Shown in pieces: positions 15,843 to 23,972 of a stretch of DNA of 64,000 bases. Under the pieces are notes generated by a model. It was given only the letters and a program-made list of their open reading frames with translations, was not told the origin of the DNA and made no database searches. Made by a program: the position numbers and the translations under genes. Every line of letters starts with the position of its first letter. Position 1 is the first letter of the stretch. The DNA comes from Micromonospora sp. MH99 (GTDB lineage: Bacteria; Actinomycetota; Actinomycetes; Mycobacteriales; Micromonosporaceae), in the NCBI RefSeq assembly GCF_021442385.1, contig NZ_MUZA01000005.1, forward strand, positions 1 through 64,000, written 5' to 3'.

Positions 15843-17105
15843 ATGCACGTCGACGAACGGGCCGGTGTGTTCTGGCGCTGGTGGACCGCCGGCACGACCA
15901 GTCTGGTCGGGTCGGCGGTCGGCGCGGTGGCCCTGCCGCTGACCGCGCTCACCGTCCTGGACGCCTCCGCGTGGCAGATGGGTCTGATCGCCGCGGCCAG
16001 CTACGTCGCCTGGATCGTGATCGGCCTGCCCGCCGGCGTGATCGTGCAGCGCCTGCCGCTGCGCGGCACCCAGGTCGGCGCGGACCTGGCCCGCGCCCTC
16101 GCCGTCGCGTCGATCCCGCTGACCTGGTGGTGGGGGCAGCTCACCGTGACCCACCTGGTGGTCACCGCGCTCGTCGTCAGCTTCGCCAACGTGCTGTTCG
16201 ACGTGGCCAACTCGACCTTCCTGCCCAGCATCGTCGAGCGCGAGCAGTTGCAGTCGCGCAACAGCCTCACCTCGGCCACCCACGCCGCGACCCTGCTCAG
16301 CGGCCCGTCGCTCGGTGGGCTCGCCGTGCAGGCGCTCGGCGCGGTGCCCACCCTGCTCGTCGACTCGGCCAGCTACCTCGTGTCGGCGGCTCTGCTGCGC
16401 ACCCTGCCCGCGCGCCGCGTCGACGCGCCCGAGCAGTGGCCGCCGGTCGGTGAGCTGATCCGCGAGGGCTGGCGCTACGTGGCGTACCACCAGGTCATGG
16501 CCCCGTGCATGTGGGCCGCGACGGCCATGAACTTCGTCTGCGGCGCGCAGTTCGCGCTGCACCCGCTCTACCTCGTCCGCGACCTGCACGCGCCGGCCGG
16601 CCTGGTCGGCGTCCTGCTCGCCGTCGAGGGCGTCGGCGCGCTTGTGGGGGCCGCCCTCACCACGTGGATCACCACGCGGCTCGGCAGCGCCCGCGCGCTG
16701 GTCGCCGCCGGGTTCACGACTGTCGCCGGAGCGTTCCTGATCCCCGGCGGCACCGGGTGGCCGGCTTACGTCGCCTTCGCCGCCGGCAGCATCGTCTTCT
16801 CCCTCGGCACGGTCGTGCTCAGCGTGACCACCCGGACGTACCGGCAGATCGCCAGCCCGCCCGAACTCCTCTCGCGGGTGATGGCGACCGTGCGGTTCGT
16901 CTCCTGGGGCGCCATCCCGGTCGGCGGGCTGGTCGCCGGCGCGCTCGCCGGCCCGCTCGGCGCCCGCGCCACCCTGTTCATCTTCGCGGCGACCCTGATC
17001 TGCGCGCCAGTGGTGCTGCTGCTGTCCCCCGTCCGACGCCTGCGCGACCTCACCGACCACGACCGCGACGAGGGCCGACGTCCGGCCGTCACCATCGGTC
17101 GGTGA
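15843..17105 (+). CDS. MFS transporter, DHA3-type exporter
   Basis: A 420-residue protein with about 12 predicted membrane helices, related to the EntS/MFS_3 group. It opens FWRWWTAGTTSLVGSAVGAV and continues with the loop signature GLPAGVIVQRLPLRGTQVGA, then FANVLFDVANSTFLPSIVE and a conserved SLTSATHAATLLSGPSLGG stretch. It probably exports a drug or secondary metabolite; the substrate is unknown. Divergence from a redox-responsive regulator suggests control by that protein, with export of a reactive or quinone-like compound as one possibility. Its last 17 bases overlap the convergent DUF4037 gene. Confidence 0.87.
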   Translation: MHVDERAGVFWRWWTAGTTSLVGSAVGAVALPLTALTVLDASAWQMGLIAAASYVAWIVIGLPAGVIVQRLPLRGTQVGADLARALAVASIPLTWWWGQLTVTHLVVTALVVSFANVLFDVANSTFLPSIVEREQLQSRNSLTSATHAATLLSGPSLGGLAVQALGAVPTLLVDSASYLVSAALLRTLPARRVDAPEQWPPVGELIREGWRYVAYHQVMAPCMWAATAMNFVCGAQFALHPLYLVRDLHAPAGLVGVLLAVEGVGALVGAALTTWITTRLGSARALVAAGFTTVAGAFLIPGGTGWPAYVAFAAGSIVFSLGTVVLSVTTRTYRQIASPPELLSRVMATVRFVSWGAIPVGGLVAGALAGPLGARATLFIFAATLICAPVVLLLSPVRRLRDLTDHDRDEGRRPAVTIGR

Positions 17106-18216
17106 CCACACCCGGGAACAGGCCGTCGGCCACCCGCCGCGCCCGGCTCGCGTCGCTGAGCACATCGACGCTGTGCACGTACTGGTCGACCGCCCCCAGC
17201 AGCGGTCGGTCGCGCAGCGCCGGGTCGGTCACCGCGGCGCGTAGGGCGGCGGCGACGCGCTCGGCCCGCAGCACCAGGAACGGCCGGTCGTGAAACGGGC
17301 CGGCCCGGGCGCGTACCGGGGCCGCCAGAGCGGTGTCGTCGGTCCACCGGGCCATGGTCTCCAGCGCCTCGACCAGACCGGCCTGGCGCCGGGTCCAGTC
17401 GCCCGGGCCGGTCGCCTCGGCCAGCGCCGCGACCGCCGGGGCCGCGCCCGGCAGCCGGCCGAAGGCCGTGCCGAGCCATTTGTCGTACGGTGGCCAGCGT
17501 CGGCGCAGCAGCAGACCGAGCCGGAGCACGTCACGGGCGATGCCTCCGGTGACAACCCGGCTGCCCAGCTCGTCGCCGACCTCGGCGCACCGGCCGGGCA
17601 GGTGCTCAGCCTGCGCGATCCGCGTCCACACGGCGGCCAGGACGTACCGCCACACGTCCGGCGGATACCACCGCAGCGCCGCCCGTCGAGCGGTCAGCGC
17701 CCCGTCGAGGCCGTCATGGAACACCTCGCCACCTGTCACCTCCGCCAACCGCTGGGTCGGGCTCGCCAGCCAGTCCGCCGTGCCGACCCCGTCCATCGGG
17801 TCGAAGCCGAGCCGGCGGCGCCACCAGTCGGCCATCTCGTCGACGGTGACCCCGTGGCGCGTTCCGGCCGCGTCGGGGACGCCCAGTCGTCCGTCGCCAG
17901 CGAAGCGGGTGGGCCAGCCGAGGAATTCCGCCGGCAGGTCGGCGTCCAGCGCGGCGCGTATCCGCGGGATCGCGGCGACGTCAGCCGGCCCGACGAACAC
18001 CTGCAGGCGCGGGCCCCAGTCGTGGTCGGTCGACCGGGCCGTGTCCAGGCCGAGCACCTCCGAGCCACCGTCGAGCAGTCCCGCCGCGTACGCCAGGGAG
18101 GAAAAGCGACCGCGCAGGATCGGCGCGACCACCTCGTCGTGGTACCGGCGGGCCAGCACCAGGCCGGGAAGGAACGACACACCGGCAGTCTGCGCCGTCG
18201 CGGGGCCTGTCCGCAC
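17089..18216 (-). CDS. DUF4037 domain protein (nucleotidyltransferase-like)
   Basis: A 375-residue cytoplasmic protein. SEVLGLDTARSTDHDWGPRL near residues 52-71 is the hallmark of DUF4037 proteins, whose DxxxSxDHDW stretch resembles a nucleotidyltransferase active site. The C-terminal half is helical and includes WPPYDKWLGTAFGRLP. The function is not known; minimal-nucleotidyltransferase-like transfer to a small molecule or RNA is a speculation of family type. The GTG start is weakly supported and a start 12 codons later is possible. The 3' end overlaps the convergent MFS gene by 17 bases. Confidence 0.8.
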   Translation of the reverse strand: MRTGPATAQTAGVSFLPGLVLARRYHDEVVAPILRGRFSSLAYAAGLLDGGSEVLGLDTARSTDHDWGPRLQVFVGPADVAAIPRIRAALDADLPAEFLGWPTRFAGDGRLGVPDAAGTRHGVTVDEMADWWRRRLGFDPMDGVGTADWLASPTQRLAEVTGGEVFHDGLDGALTARRAALRWYPPDVWRYVLAAVWTRIAQAEHLPGRCAEVGDELGSRVVTGGIARDVLRLGLLLRRRWPPYDKWLGTAFGRLPGAAPAVAALAEATGPGDWTRRQAGLVEALETMARWTDDTALAAPVRARAGPFHDRPFLVLRAERVAAALRAAVTDPALRDRPLLGAVDQYVHSVDVLSDASRARRVADGLFPGVVTDRW

Positions 18217-18299
18217 TGTGGTTTGCCGGGTAGGACGGGGGCGGGGGCCATAGCCTGGGCTCGGGACGTCCGCAGGGGGCCGCGACCGAAAGGGCCGAC

Positions 18300-18527
18300 G
18301 TGACAGCGAACGACGCGAACCGGGCGGCGACCCGCCGTCGCCGGCAACTGTGGGCCGGGGTGCTCGCGCTCGTCGGCCTGGTCCTGCTGGTCATCGGGCT
18401 CACCGTGGCTGACGGCGTCGCCGCCTGGGTCGAGGTGCTGGTCGCGATCCTGCTGCTGGTGACCAGCTACGTCGTGCAGCATCTCGCCCGACGCGACACC
18501 GTCTACCGGCACGACGAGCGGCACTGA
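18300..18527 (+). CDS. small two-helix membrane protein
   Basis: A 75-residue protein starting with GTG after AAAGGG. A charged N-terminus (NRAATRRRRQLW) is followed by two hydrophobic helices (about residues 18-37 and 42-60) and a basic/acidic tail. No family was recognised. It lies between the DUF4037 gene, transcribed away, and the exonuclease gene 60 bases downstream in the same direction. Confidence 0.6.
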   Translation: MTANDANRAATRRRRQLWAGVLALVGLVLLVIGLTVADGVAAWVEVLVAILLLVTSYVVQHLARRDTVYRHDERH

Positions 18528-18586
18528 CCCCGCCGGGCGGCCGGGCGTACCGCTGATCGTCGCAGGGCTGTGCCAGGCTGTCGGGC

Positions 18587-19513
18587 GTGGCACACCGATC
18601 CCCGATCCTGCTGATCGACGCACCCAGCCTCTACTTCCGGGCCTACTTCGGCATCCCGGAGTCCGCCGCGCGCGCCGAGGACGGCACGCCGGTCAACGCG
18701 GTGCGCGGTTTCCTCGACATGCTCGCCACGCTCATCCGCGGCCGGGGCGCCGACCGGATGGTGTGCGCTCTGGACTACGACTGGCGGCCGGCGTGGCGGG
18801 TCGAGCTGCTGCCGTCGTACAAGGCGCACCGGGTGGCCCCGCAGGGCGGCGAGGTCGTCCCCGACACGCTCTCCCCGCAGGTGCCGATGATCCTTGAGGT
18901 CCTCGACGCGGTAGGCATCACCGCCGTCGGCGCGACCGGTTACGAGGCCGACGACGTGCTCGGCACGCTGTCGGTGACCCAGCCGGGCCCGGTCGAGGTG
19001 GTCTCCGGCGACCGGGACCTGTTCCAGCTCATCGACGATTCCCGGGCCGTGCGGCTGCTCTACGTCGGGCGCGGCGTCGCCAAGCTCGACGACTGCGACG
19101 ACGCGGCGGTGCGCACCCGCTACGGGGTGCCCGCCGACCGGTACGCCGACTTCGCCGCCCTGCGCGGCGACCCCAGCGACGGACTGCCCGGGGTGCCGGG
19201 CGTCGGCGAGAAGACCGCCGCGCGACTCATCGAGCGGTACGGCAGCATCGACGGCATCCTGGCCGCGCTGGACGACTCCGACTCGTCGTTCGCGCCGGGC
19301 CTGCGCACCAAGCTGGCGGGCGCCCGCGACTACCTGGCCGTCGCGCCGACGGTGGTCCGGGTCGCCCTGGACGTGGCCCTGCCGGAGCTGCCCACCGCGC
19401 TGCCGACCGCCCCCGCCGACCCGGAGCGACTTCTCGAGCTGGCCGCCCGGTGGAACCTGGCCGGCTCCGCCCGCCGCCTCGTGGACGCCCTGGCCGCCCG
19501 CGCCGACGCCTGA
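18587..19513 (+). CDS. 5'-3' exonuclease (PolA N-terminal/FEN-like)
   Basis: A 308-residue stand-alone 5'-3' exonuclease like the N-terminal domain of DNA polymerase I. Metal-binding acidic residues lie in LLIDAPSLYFRAYFG, MVCALDYDWRPAWR, GYEADDVLGTL and VSGDRDLFQLID. The helix-hairpin-helix DNA-binding element is LPGVPGVGEKTAARLIERYG. It probably removes RNA primers or flaps. The arch-region RxxxxPxYKxxR signature is seen as RVELLPSYKAHR. The polymerase domain is absent, as in other actinobacterial paralogues. GTG start; single-gene unit ending at a strong hairpin. Confidence 0.92.
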   Translation: MAHRSPILLIDAPSLYFRAYFGIPESAARAEDGTPVNAVRGFLDMLATLIRGRGADRMVCALDYDWRPAWRVELLPSYKAHRVAPQGGEVVPDTLSPQVPMILEVLDAVGITAVGATGYEADDVLGTLSVTQPGPVEVVSGDRDLFQLIDDSRAVRLLYVGRGVAKLDDCDDAAVRTRYGVPADRYADFAALRGDPSDGLPGVPGVGEKTAARLIERYGSIDGILAALDDSDSSFAPGLRTKLAGARDYLAVAPTVVRVALDVALPELPTALPTAPADPERLLELAARWNLAGSARRLVDALAARADA

Positions 19514-19520
19514 CCGGGCG

Positions 19521-19562
19521 GGCGCCCTCCCCGCAAACGGGGCGCCCCCTGGTGAGGGCGCC
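19521..19562. terminator. nested hairpin between exonuclease and PEP-mutase-like genes
   Basis: GGCGCCCTC (19521-19529) pairs exactly with GAGGGCGCC (19554-19562), and an inner CCCCG (19529-19533) pairs with CGGGG (19538-19542). It occupies the space between two convergent genes. Confidence 0.75.
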
Positions 19563-19568
19563 GGTGCC

Positions 19569-20285
19569 TCACGCGCGCAGGTTGGCCGCCAGGTCACCGA
19601 TCGCGGCCATCGCGTAGCGCTGCAGGCCCGGGCCGAACGTGATGCGGGTGGCGCCGTGTCGGGCCAGCTCGGTCACGGACTCCCGGTTCGGCGCGGCGGC
19701 CATGTTGATGGGGCCGGTGATGCCCTCGCGCAGCAGCGGAAGGACCTCGGTCGGGGCCCGCAGCGGGTACACGCAGTCGGCACCCGCCGCGACGTACAGC
19801 TTCGCGCGGGCGACGGCGTCGGCCGGGTCACCCGAGCCGAACAGGAACGTGTCGACGCGCGCGTTGATGACGAGCGCGTCGCCTGCCGCCGCCCGCACCT
19901 CGGCCAGCCAGTCCGCGTGCCGCTGCGGATCCTTGAGCGTGGCGTGCCCCTCGGAGTCCTCCAGGTTGCAGCCGACGACGCCCGCCTCCAGCAGCCGCTC
20001 GACAAGCTCGACGGGGGCGAGCCCGTAGCCGTCCTCCACGTCCGCGGACACCGGGACGGAGACGGCCCGGACGACCCTCGCCACGGCGGCGAACATCTCG
20101 GCGGGCGGGGTGGAGCCGTCCTCGTAGCCGAGGGAGGCGGCGATCCCGGCGCTCGGCGTGGCGAGCGCTTCGAAGCCGGCGTCGGCGAAGACCCGGGCGC
20201 TGCCCGCGTCCCAGGCGTTCGGCAGCACGAGCGGGTCACCGGCGGGCCGGTCGTGGTGCAGGGCACGGAAGGTGGCGGCTGTCAT
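19569..20285 (-). CDS. isocitrate lyase/PEP mutase superfamily protein
   Basis: A 238-residue TIM-barrel enzyme. LVLPNAWDAGSARVFADAGF, ATPSAGIAASLGY and the metal-binding VSADVEDGYG are typical of the PEP mutase/oxaloacetate-lyase branch. VVGCNLEDSEG and INARVDTFL follow. The KKCGH catalytic loop of isocitrate lyase is absent. It could be a carboxyphosphonoenolpyruvate-like mutase, oxaloacetate hydrolase or 2-methylisocitrate lyase relative; specificity is not readable. No phosphonate genes are nearby, so a housekeeping C-C lyase is more likely than a biosynthetic mutase. Confidence 0.87.
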   Translation of the reverse strand: MTAATFRALHHDRPAGDPLVLPNAWDAGSARVFADAGFEALATPSAGIAASLGYEDGSTPPAEMFAAVARVVRAVSVPVSADVEDGYGLAPVELVERLLEAGVVGCNLEDSEGHATLKDPQRHADWLAEVRAAAGDALVINARVDTFLFGSGDPADAVARAKLYVAAGADCVYPLRAPTEVLPLLREGITGPINMAAAPNRESVTELARHGATRITFGPGLQRYAMAAIGDLAANLRA

Positions 20286-20401
20286 CGTTCAGGTCTCCCG
20301 ATGGTGGTGTGAAGGGACGACGGCGAAGGCGGGGTGGCTCCCCACCATGGACCGTACCGTCATCGCCCGGCCCGCCCGTCGTGCCGTACCCGGGGCCAAT
20401 A

Positions 20402-20418
20402 CGCAACCATCGGTTGCG
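20402..20418. promoter_or_regulatory. ArsR-type operator, distal copy
   Basis: CGCAACC-ATC-GGTTGCG, a perfect 7-3-7 inverted repeat. A second copy with the same arms is centred 44 bp downstream, about four helical turns, so both would face the same side of the DNA. Probably bound by the ArsR-family protein encoded in the operon that follows. Confidence 0.75.
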
Positions 20419-20445
20419 CGAGACGCCAGGAGCGCGATAACCTGA

Positions 20446-20462
20446 CGCAACCAAAGGTTGCG
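20446..20462. promoter_or_regulatory. ArsR-type operator, proximal copy
   Basis: CGCAACC-AAA-GGTTGCG, the second copy of the 7-3-7 palindrome, ends 14 bases before the first start codon of the SRPBCC-ArsR-SRPBCC operon and adjoins its GAAAGGG ribosome-binding sequence. Binding here would block transcription or early elongation. Confidence 0.78.
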
Positions 20463-20476
20463 AAAGGGTGGTACGC

Positions 20477-20935
20477 ATGGAGTACGGAGTCATCGAACGC
20501 GACATCGACGTCGACGCCTCGCCGGAGGTGGTCTTCGAGGTGATCAGCCAATCCGAGCACGTGCGGGAGTGGTGGCCCGACGACGCCCGGTTCGAACCGG
20601 TCGCGGGTGCGCCGGGCGAGTTGGTGTGGCGCGACGCGCAGACCGGCGAGACGACAACCGTCGACCTCGCCGTCGTGGACGTCGACCCGCCGAAGCGGTT
20701 CTCCTTCCGGTGGTGCTTCGCCGAGCCCGGCCGGGACGGCCAGTCGCTGCTGGTCACCTTCGACCTCGTCCCGATCGCGACGGGGACCCGCGTCCGCATG
20801 ACGGAGACCGGTTTTCGCGAGATGGGTTGGGAGATCGCCCTGCTCGAGAAGCAGTACCAGGACCACGTCAGCGGGTGGAACCACTACATCCCCGCGCTCG
20901 GCACGTACGTCGCACGGCTGGTCGCCACGTCATGA
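20477..20935 (+). CDS. SRPBCC/AHSA1 domain protein (first of operon)
   Basis: A 152-residue helix-grip protein of the AHSA1-like SRPBCC type. It opens YGVIERDIDVDASPEVVFEV, then EHVREWWPDDARF, and closes with an EKQYQDHVSGWNHYIPALG helix lining the ligand cavity. I use ATG 20477, well spaced from GAAAGGG; a GTG three codons upstream is less likely. Family members bind hydrophobic ligands or assist proteins, and the ligand here is unknown. The stop overlaps the ArsR start by ATGA. Paired AHSA1/ArsR genes are a common actinobacterial arrangement in which the regulator represses the operon. Confidence 0.85.
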   Translation: MEYGVIERDIDVDASPEVVFEVISQSEHVREWWPDDARFEPVAGAPGELVWRDAQTGETTTVDLAVVDVDPPKRFSFRWCFAEPGRDGQSLLVTFDLVPIATGTRVRMTETGFREMGWEIALLEKQYQDHVSGWNHYIPALGTYVARLVATS

Positions 20936-21282
20936 CCACCGCCGTCGACGACGCCCTCTGGTCGGCGATCGGCGACCCGATCCGGCGCAGCATGATCGAC
21001 CTGCTGCTCGCCGGCGGGCCCGGCACCCCCACGTCGCTGAGCGAGCGACTGCCCGTCACCCGCCAGGCCGTCTCGAAGCACCTGGCGGTCCTGGACCGGG
21101 TCGGCCTGATCCACTCCGCGCCGGCCGGCCGTGAACGTCACTACCAGGTCGACGAGGCGCAGCTCGCGCGCGCGGTCGCCCAACTGACCGCCGTCGGCGC
21201 CACCTGGGATGCCCGACTCCGCCGGATCAAGCGGATCGCCGAGACGATCGAACGTCACCGCACCGACAACCAGGGAGACTGA
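20932..21282 (+). CDS. ArsR family transcriptional regulator
   Basis: A 116-residue winged-helix regulator. DDALWSAIGDPIRRSMIDLL is the N-terminal helix pair, LPVTRQAVSKHLAVLDRVGL the recognition helix, and AGRERHYQVDEAQLAR the wing. No metal-binding cysteine pair of classical ArsR/SmtB is seen, as expected for the SdpR-like group next to SRPBCC genes. It probably binds the two CGCAACC-N3-GGTTGCG operators upstream of the operon and represses its own synthesis; the inducer is unknown. It is translationally coupled to the first SRPBCC gene, and the second starts two bases after its stop. Confidence 0.9.
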   Translation: MTTAVDDALWSAIGDPIRRSMIDLLLAGGPGTPTSLSERLPVTRQAVSKHLAVLDRVGLIHSAPAGRERHYQVDEAQLARAVAQLTAVGATWDARLRRIKRIAETIERHRTDNQGD

Positions 21283-21283
21283 G

Positions 21284-21727
21284 ATGGTCGACATCCTGCA
21301 CCGGGTCGGCGTCGTCGCCCCGCTCGACGACGTCTATCGCGCGGTGGCCACCCCGGAGGGCCTCGCCGCCTGGTGGACGACCGACACGGTGGGCACGAGC
21401 GAGGTCGGCGGGCAGTTGGCCTTCCGGTTCGGCGACGCCGGGGGCTTCGACATGGAGGTCCTGGAGCGGGACCCCACCGGCCACGTCCGCTGGCGGGTCA
21501 CCGACGGCCCCCAGGAATGGGTCGGCACCGAGATCGACTGGCGCCTCGACAGGCGGGGCGACTACACGATCGTCCTGTTCAGCCACGAAGGGTGGCGCGA
21601 GCCGGGCGAGTTCATGCACCACTGCGGCACCAAGTGGGCGACGTTCCTGATGAGCCTCAAGGAGCTGGTGGAGACCGGGCGCGGCAGGCCGGCGCCGGAC
21701 GACGTCCGGATCAGCGACTGGCACTGA
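21284..21727 (+). CDS. SRPBCC/AHSA1 domain protein (third of operon)
   Basis: A 147-residue AHSA1-like protein. RVGVVAPLDDVYRAVATPEG and LAAWWTTDTVGTSEVGGQLAF are the standard N-terminal motif, and FMHHCGTKWATFLMSLKELV the C-terminal helix. ATG 21284 follows GGGAGA in the end of arsR and is preferred over an upstream in-frame start inside arsR. It is a distant paralogue of the first protein in the operon, and the two may act on the same ligand. A shared operator pair implies co-induction. Confidence 0.85.
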   Translation: MVDILHRVGVVAPLDDVYRAVATPEGLAAWWTTDTVGTSEVGGQLAFRFGDAGGFDMEVLERDPTGHVRWRVTDGPQEWVGTEIDWRLDRRGDYTIVLFSHEGWREPGEFMHHCGTKWATFLMSLKELVETGRGRPAPDDVRISDWH

Positions 21728-21736
21728 GCCCGCGCG

Positions 21737-22039
21737 TCACTTCACCTTCCGGGTGGACCGCACCACGATGTCCTCGTACTCCGGGTGCTTGACCAGCCAC
21801 TCGGCGAGGAACGGGCAGATCGGCACCACGGTGCGACCCCTGGCCCGCGCGTCGTCCATGACGGCACGGGCCAGGGTCGAGCCGACGCCCCGGCCCTCGT
21901 ACGCCGGATCGACCTCGGTGTGGGTGTAGGCGATGATGGCGCCGGTCAGCTGGTAGGTGACGACCCCGGCGACCGCGCCCGTCTCGTCGCGCGCCTCGAA
22001 GCGCTCCCGCGTCGGCGCGTCTGTCACGGTGAACTGCAC
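21737..22039 (-). CDS. GNAT-like N-acetyltransferase (YjdJ/COG2388 type)
   Basis: A short GNAT-fold protein of about 100 residues. VAGVVTYQLTGAIIAYTHTEVDP leads to the acetyl-CoA pyrophosphate loop YEGRGVGSTLARAVMDDARA, followed by VVPICPFLAEWLVKHPEY, the conserved end of the COG2388 minimal acetyltransferases. GTG 22039 is chosen because the upstream in-frame extension is Pro/Arg-rich and unlike the family. Substrate unknown. It is convergent with the SRPBCC operon. Confidence 0.85.
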   Translation of the reverse strand: MQFTVTDAPTRERFEARDETGAVAGVVTYQLTGAIIAYTHTEVDPAYEGRGVGSTLARAVMDDARARGRTVVPICPFLAEWLVKHPEYEDIVVRSTRKVK

Positions 22040-22095
22040 CGGACCATCCAAGCACAGCGCCCGTGGCGGCCTCACCGGGTCGCCGCCACGATGCG

Positions 22096-22132
22096 CGGGC
22101 GGGCCCGCCCCCACCGGGAGCGGGCCCGCCCG
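22096..22132 (-). terminator. hairpin terminator after the GlsB-like gene
   Basis: CGGGCGGGCCCGC (22096-22108) pairs exactly with GCGGGCCCGCCCG (22120-22132), a 13-bp stem with an 11-base loop, 6 bases below the stop of the minus-strand GlsB-like gene. Confidence 0.8.
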
Positions 22133-22138
22133 GGAACG

Positions 22139-22408
22139 TCAGACGCGCCGGCGGCCGTACACGGCGGCGGTGACGGCCACGCCGATCGCCGCGAACACCA
22201 CCTGCAGGAGCAGTTCGATCCAGTCGATGCCGGCGGTGTCGTCGACGCCGAGCCCACCGGCCACGAGGGTGCCGAGGATCGCGGCGAGCACGCCGATCGC
22301 CAGGGTGAGCACGATCGAGATGTTCTGCTTGCCGGGCACCACGAGCCGACCGAGGGCGCCGATGACCAGGCCGATGATGATCGCTGTGAAGAAGCCCTGG
22401 ATTTCCAC
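22139..22408 (-). CDS. GlsB/YeaQ/YmgE family stress-response membrane protein
   Basis: An 89-residue membrane protein with three helices. FTAIIIGLVIGALGRLVVPG and the Gly-rich VLAAILGTLVAGGLG are typical of the transglycosylase-associated (GlsB/YmgE) family, which is linked to envelope and general stress; no enzymatic activity is proven. GTG start after GAAGGGA. Upstream on the minus strand a GTTT and GGGGCA spaced by 16 bases resembles a stress sigma-factor promoter, but the match is weak. Confidence 0.87.
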   Translation of the reverse strand: MEIQGFFTAIIIGLVIGALGRLVVPGKQNISIVLTLAIGVLAAILGTLVAGGLGVDDTAGIDWIELLLQVVFAAIGVAVTAAVYGRRRV

Positions 22409-22500
22409 GGGGGCCGTCCCTTCCGAAAATGTTGTCGTCAGCGACGCTCTTCTGCCCCGTATCGGGCACCGCCGAAACCACCGTCCGGGTGGGGACGTGC

Positions 22501-22532
22501 GCTGGTCCCGGCCGCAGCCGACCGGGACCAGC
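22501..22532 (-). terminator. hairpin terminator after the secreted beta-propeller gene
   Basis: GCTGGTCCCGG (22501-22511) pairs exactly with CCGGGACCAGC (22522-22532), 13 bases downstream of the minus-strand stop codon. Confidence 0.78.
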
Positions 22533-22545
22533 GGTGTGCCGGCCG

Positions 22546-23721
22546 TCAGGAGGCGGCGATGCCCTCCATGCCGATGCCGTCGGTGAACTTCGGCAGGCCC
22601 TCGACTGTGGTGACGAGGCGCAGCGAGCCGTCGTCGTTCACCTCGTAGCCCTGCACGTTGCCGGCGGCGGCGTTCTGGACGTACAGGAAGCCGTCGCTGG
22701 TGGTCATGTCGATCGACCCCCCGCCGGTGTCGGCGGCGACGGCGTGCACGAGTTCCAGCGTGCCGTCGTCGTCGACCCGGTAGGCGCTGATGGTGGAGCT
22801 GCCAGCGTTGGCGACGTAGAAGTAGTCGCCGACCCGCTGGATCCAGCAGGGCGCCTGCTGACCGTTCGGCACCGACGGCCCGACCTGGTCGAGGGCACCG
22901 TCCTCGTCGAGGTCGAACCGGCCGACCTCGTTGCTGCCGGACTCGGTGACCAGCACCGAGTCCTCCGTGTCGAACGTGAAGCCGAACGGCACGGAACCGG
23001 CGTCGCTGATGACCGGGTGGCGGGCCAGTTCGCCGTCGCGACCGATCTCGAAGCTGAACATGACGTTGGCGGCCTTGGTCGACACCAGCACGAACTCACC
23101 GTCCGGGTCGATCTCGACCTGCGCGGGGGCGGTCATGAACGCGGGCGGGTTGCCGTTCTGCAGGCCGAGCGACCGGTTGGCGCCGTGGATCGGCGACAGG
23201 CGGCCCTTGTGCAGCTCGAAACCCTGGACCGAGCCCTCGCCGCCGGCGTTGAGCACGTAGACGAGGTCACCGCGGACCGTGACGCTGACCGGGAGCAGAC
23301 CCCCGGACCAGATCACCTGCTCCTTGTGCAGCCGGGTGCCGTCGACGCGGAAGACGGTCAGGGTGTTGCTGCCGGCGTTCACGGCGAACAGCAGCCCCCG
23401 GTGGTAGGTCAACGACCCCTGCGACGCCAGCGCGTCGACCGGGGCGCCGATCGTGAAGCCGCCCAGCCCGCCGGTCTCGTACTCACCCGCCTTGCTGAGG
23501 CGGCCGTCCTCGTCGCGGTCGTACACCTTGATGGTGTTGCCCTCGGCCTTGTTGGTCTGGACGAAGACCGCGCCCTCGCCGTCGTGGTGGTGTCCACCTC
23601 CCCCGCGGTCGTCGTGGTTGCCGGACGGGCCGCCGCCGTCGGCCCAGGCAGGTCCGGGAAGCGTTCCGACGCTGGTCAGACCCGCCAGGAGGGCCGCCGC
23701 TAGCGCTACGCTGCGCTTCAT
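22546..23721 (-). CDS. secreted lactonase-like beta-propeller protein
   Basis: A 391-residue exported protein. The signal peptide (MKRSVALAAALLAGLTSVG) is cleaved near PAWADG. A His/Gly/Asp-rich segment (HDDRGGGGHHHDGEG) follows, then about seven repeats of a propeller blade. Recurring elements such as FAVNAGSNTLTVFRVDG, YVANAGSSTISAYRVDDDG and YVQNAAAGNVQGYEVNDDG match the lactonase (3-carboxymuconate cyclase-like) family. Catalytic activity is uncertain; many secreted members are binding proteins. The His/Asp-rich stretch could bind metal. Transcribed alone, divergent from the DUF1223 gene. Confidence 0.82.
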   Translation of the reverse strand: MKRSVALAAALLAGLTSVGTLPGPAWADGGGPSGNHDDRGGGGHHHDGEGAVFVQTNKAEGNTIKVYDRDEDGRLSKAGEYETGGLGGFTIGAPVDALASQGSLTYHRGLLFAVNAGSNTLTVFRVDGTRLHKEQVIWSGGLLPVSVTVRGDLVYVLNAGGEGSVQGFELHKGRLSPIHGANRSLGLQNGNPPAFMTAPAQVEIDPDGEFVLVSTKAANVMFSFEIGRDGELARHPVISDAGSVPFGFTFDTEDSVLVTESGSNEVGRFDLDEDGALDQVGPSVPNGQQAPCWIQRVGDYFYVANAGSSTISAYRVDDDGTLELVHAVAADTGGGSIDMTTSDGFLYVQNAAAGNVQGYEVNDDGSLRLVTTVEGLPKFTDGIGMEGIAAS

Positions 23722-23972
23722 TACTGACTCCTTAGCCGCATCGTGGGACGAAATACGAGGTTTCCTCTCATTGGCACGCTATCGGAGGATGACGGCGGTT
23801 AGGCGGGCTTTACCCGTAAGTGGCATCGCCGGGCGCAACGGTGGATTCGTGGTAGGGAGGCACGTGCGGTCCCCGAACGCACCCGTGCGCCCTCCCGGCC
23901 TCGCTGACCAGGCGTTGCCGGTGCGGTAACGGGAAATCGCCAGGTCGCCAGCAGCTCGGGGAGGAGACGGCC
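23722..23972. other. divergent intergenic region without a recognised gene
   Basis: The 251 bases between the beta-propeller and DUF1223 starts hold an AT-richer part (23740-23780) likely to contain the propeller promoter, and GGAGGAG just before the DUF1223 ATG. I found no convincing paired promoter hexamers, palindrome or small ORF. Confidence 0.4.

Noticed and set aside
13297..15942. 881-codon plus-strand open frame across the chitinase and HxlR-peroxiredoxin genes
   Set aside because: It runs through two well-identified genes in other frames and has no recognisable domain.
19569..20285. Phosphonate biosynthesis from the PEP-mutase-like gene
   Set aside because: No phosphonopyruvate decarboxylase or other phosphonate gene is nearby, and the family includes many unrelated C-C lyases.
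23800..23840. TTACCCGTAA-like palindrome in the propeller/DUF1223 spacer
   Set aside because: The arms are too short and unrelated to a promoter; it could occur by chance.
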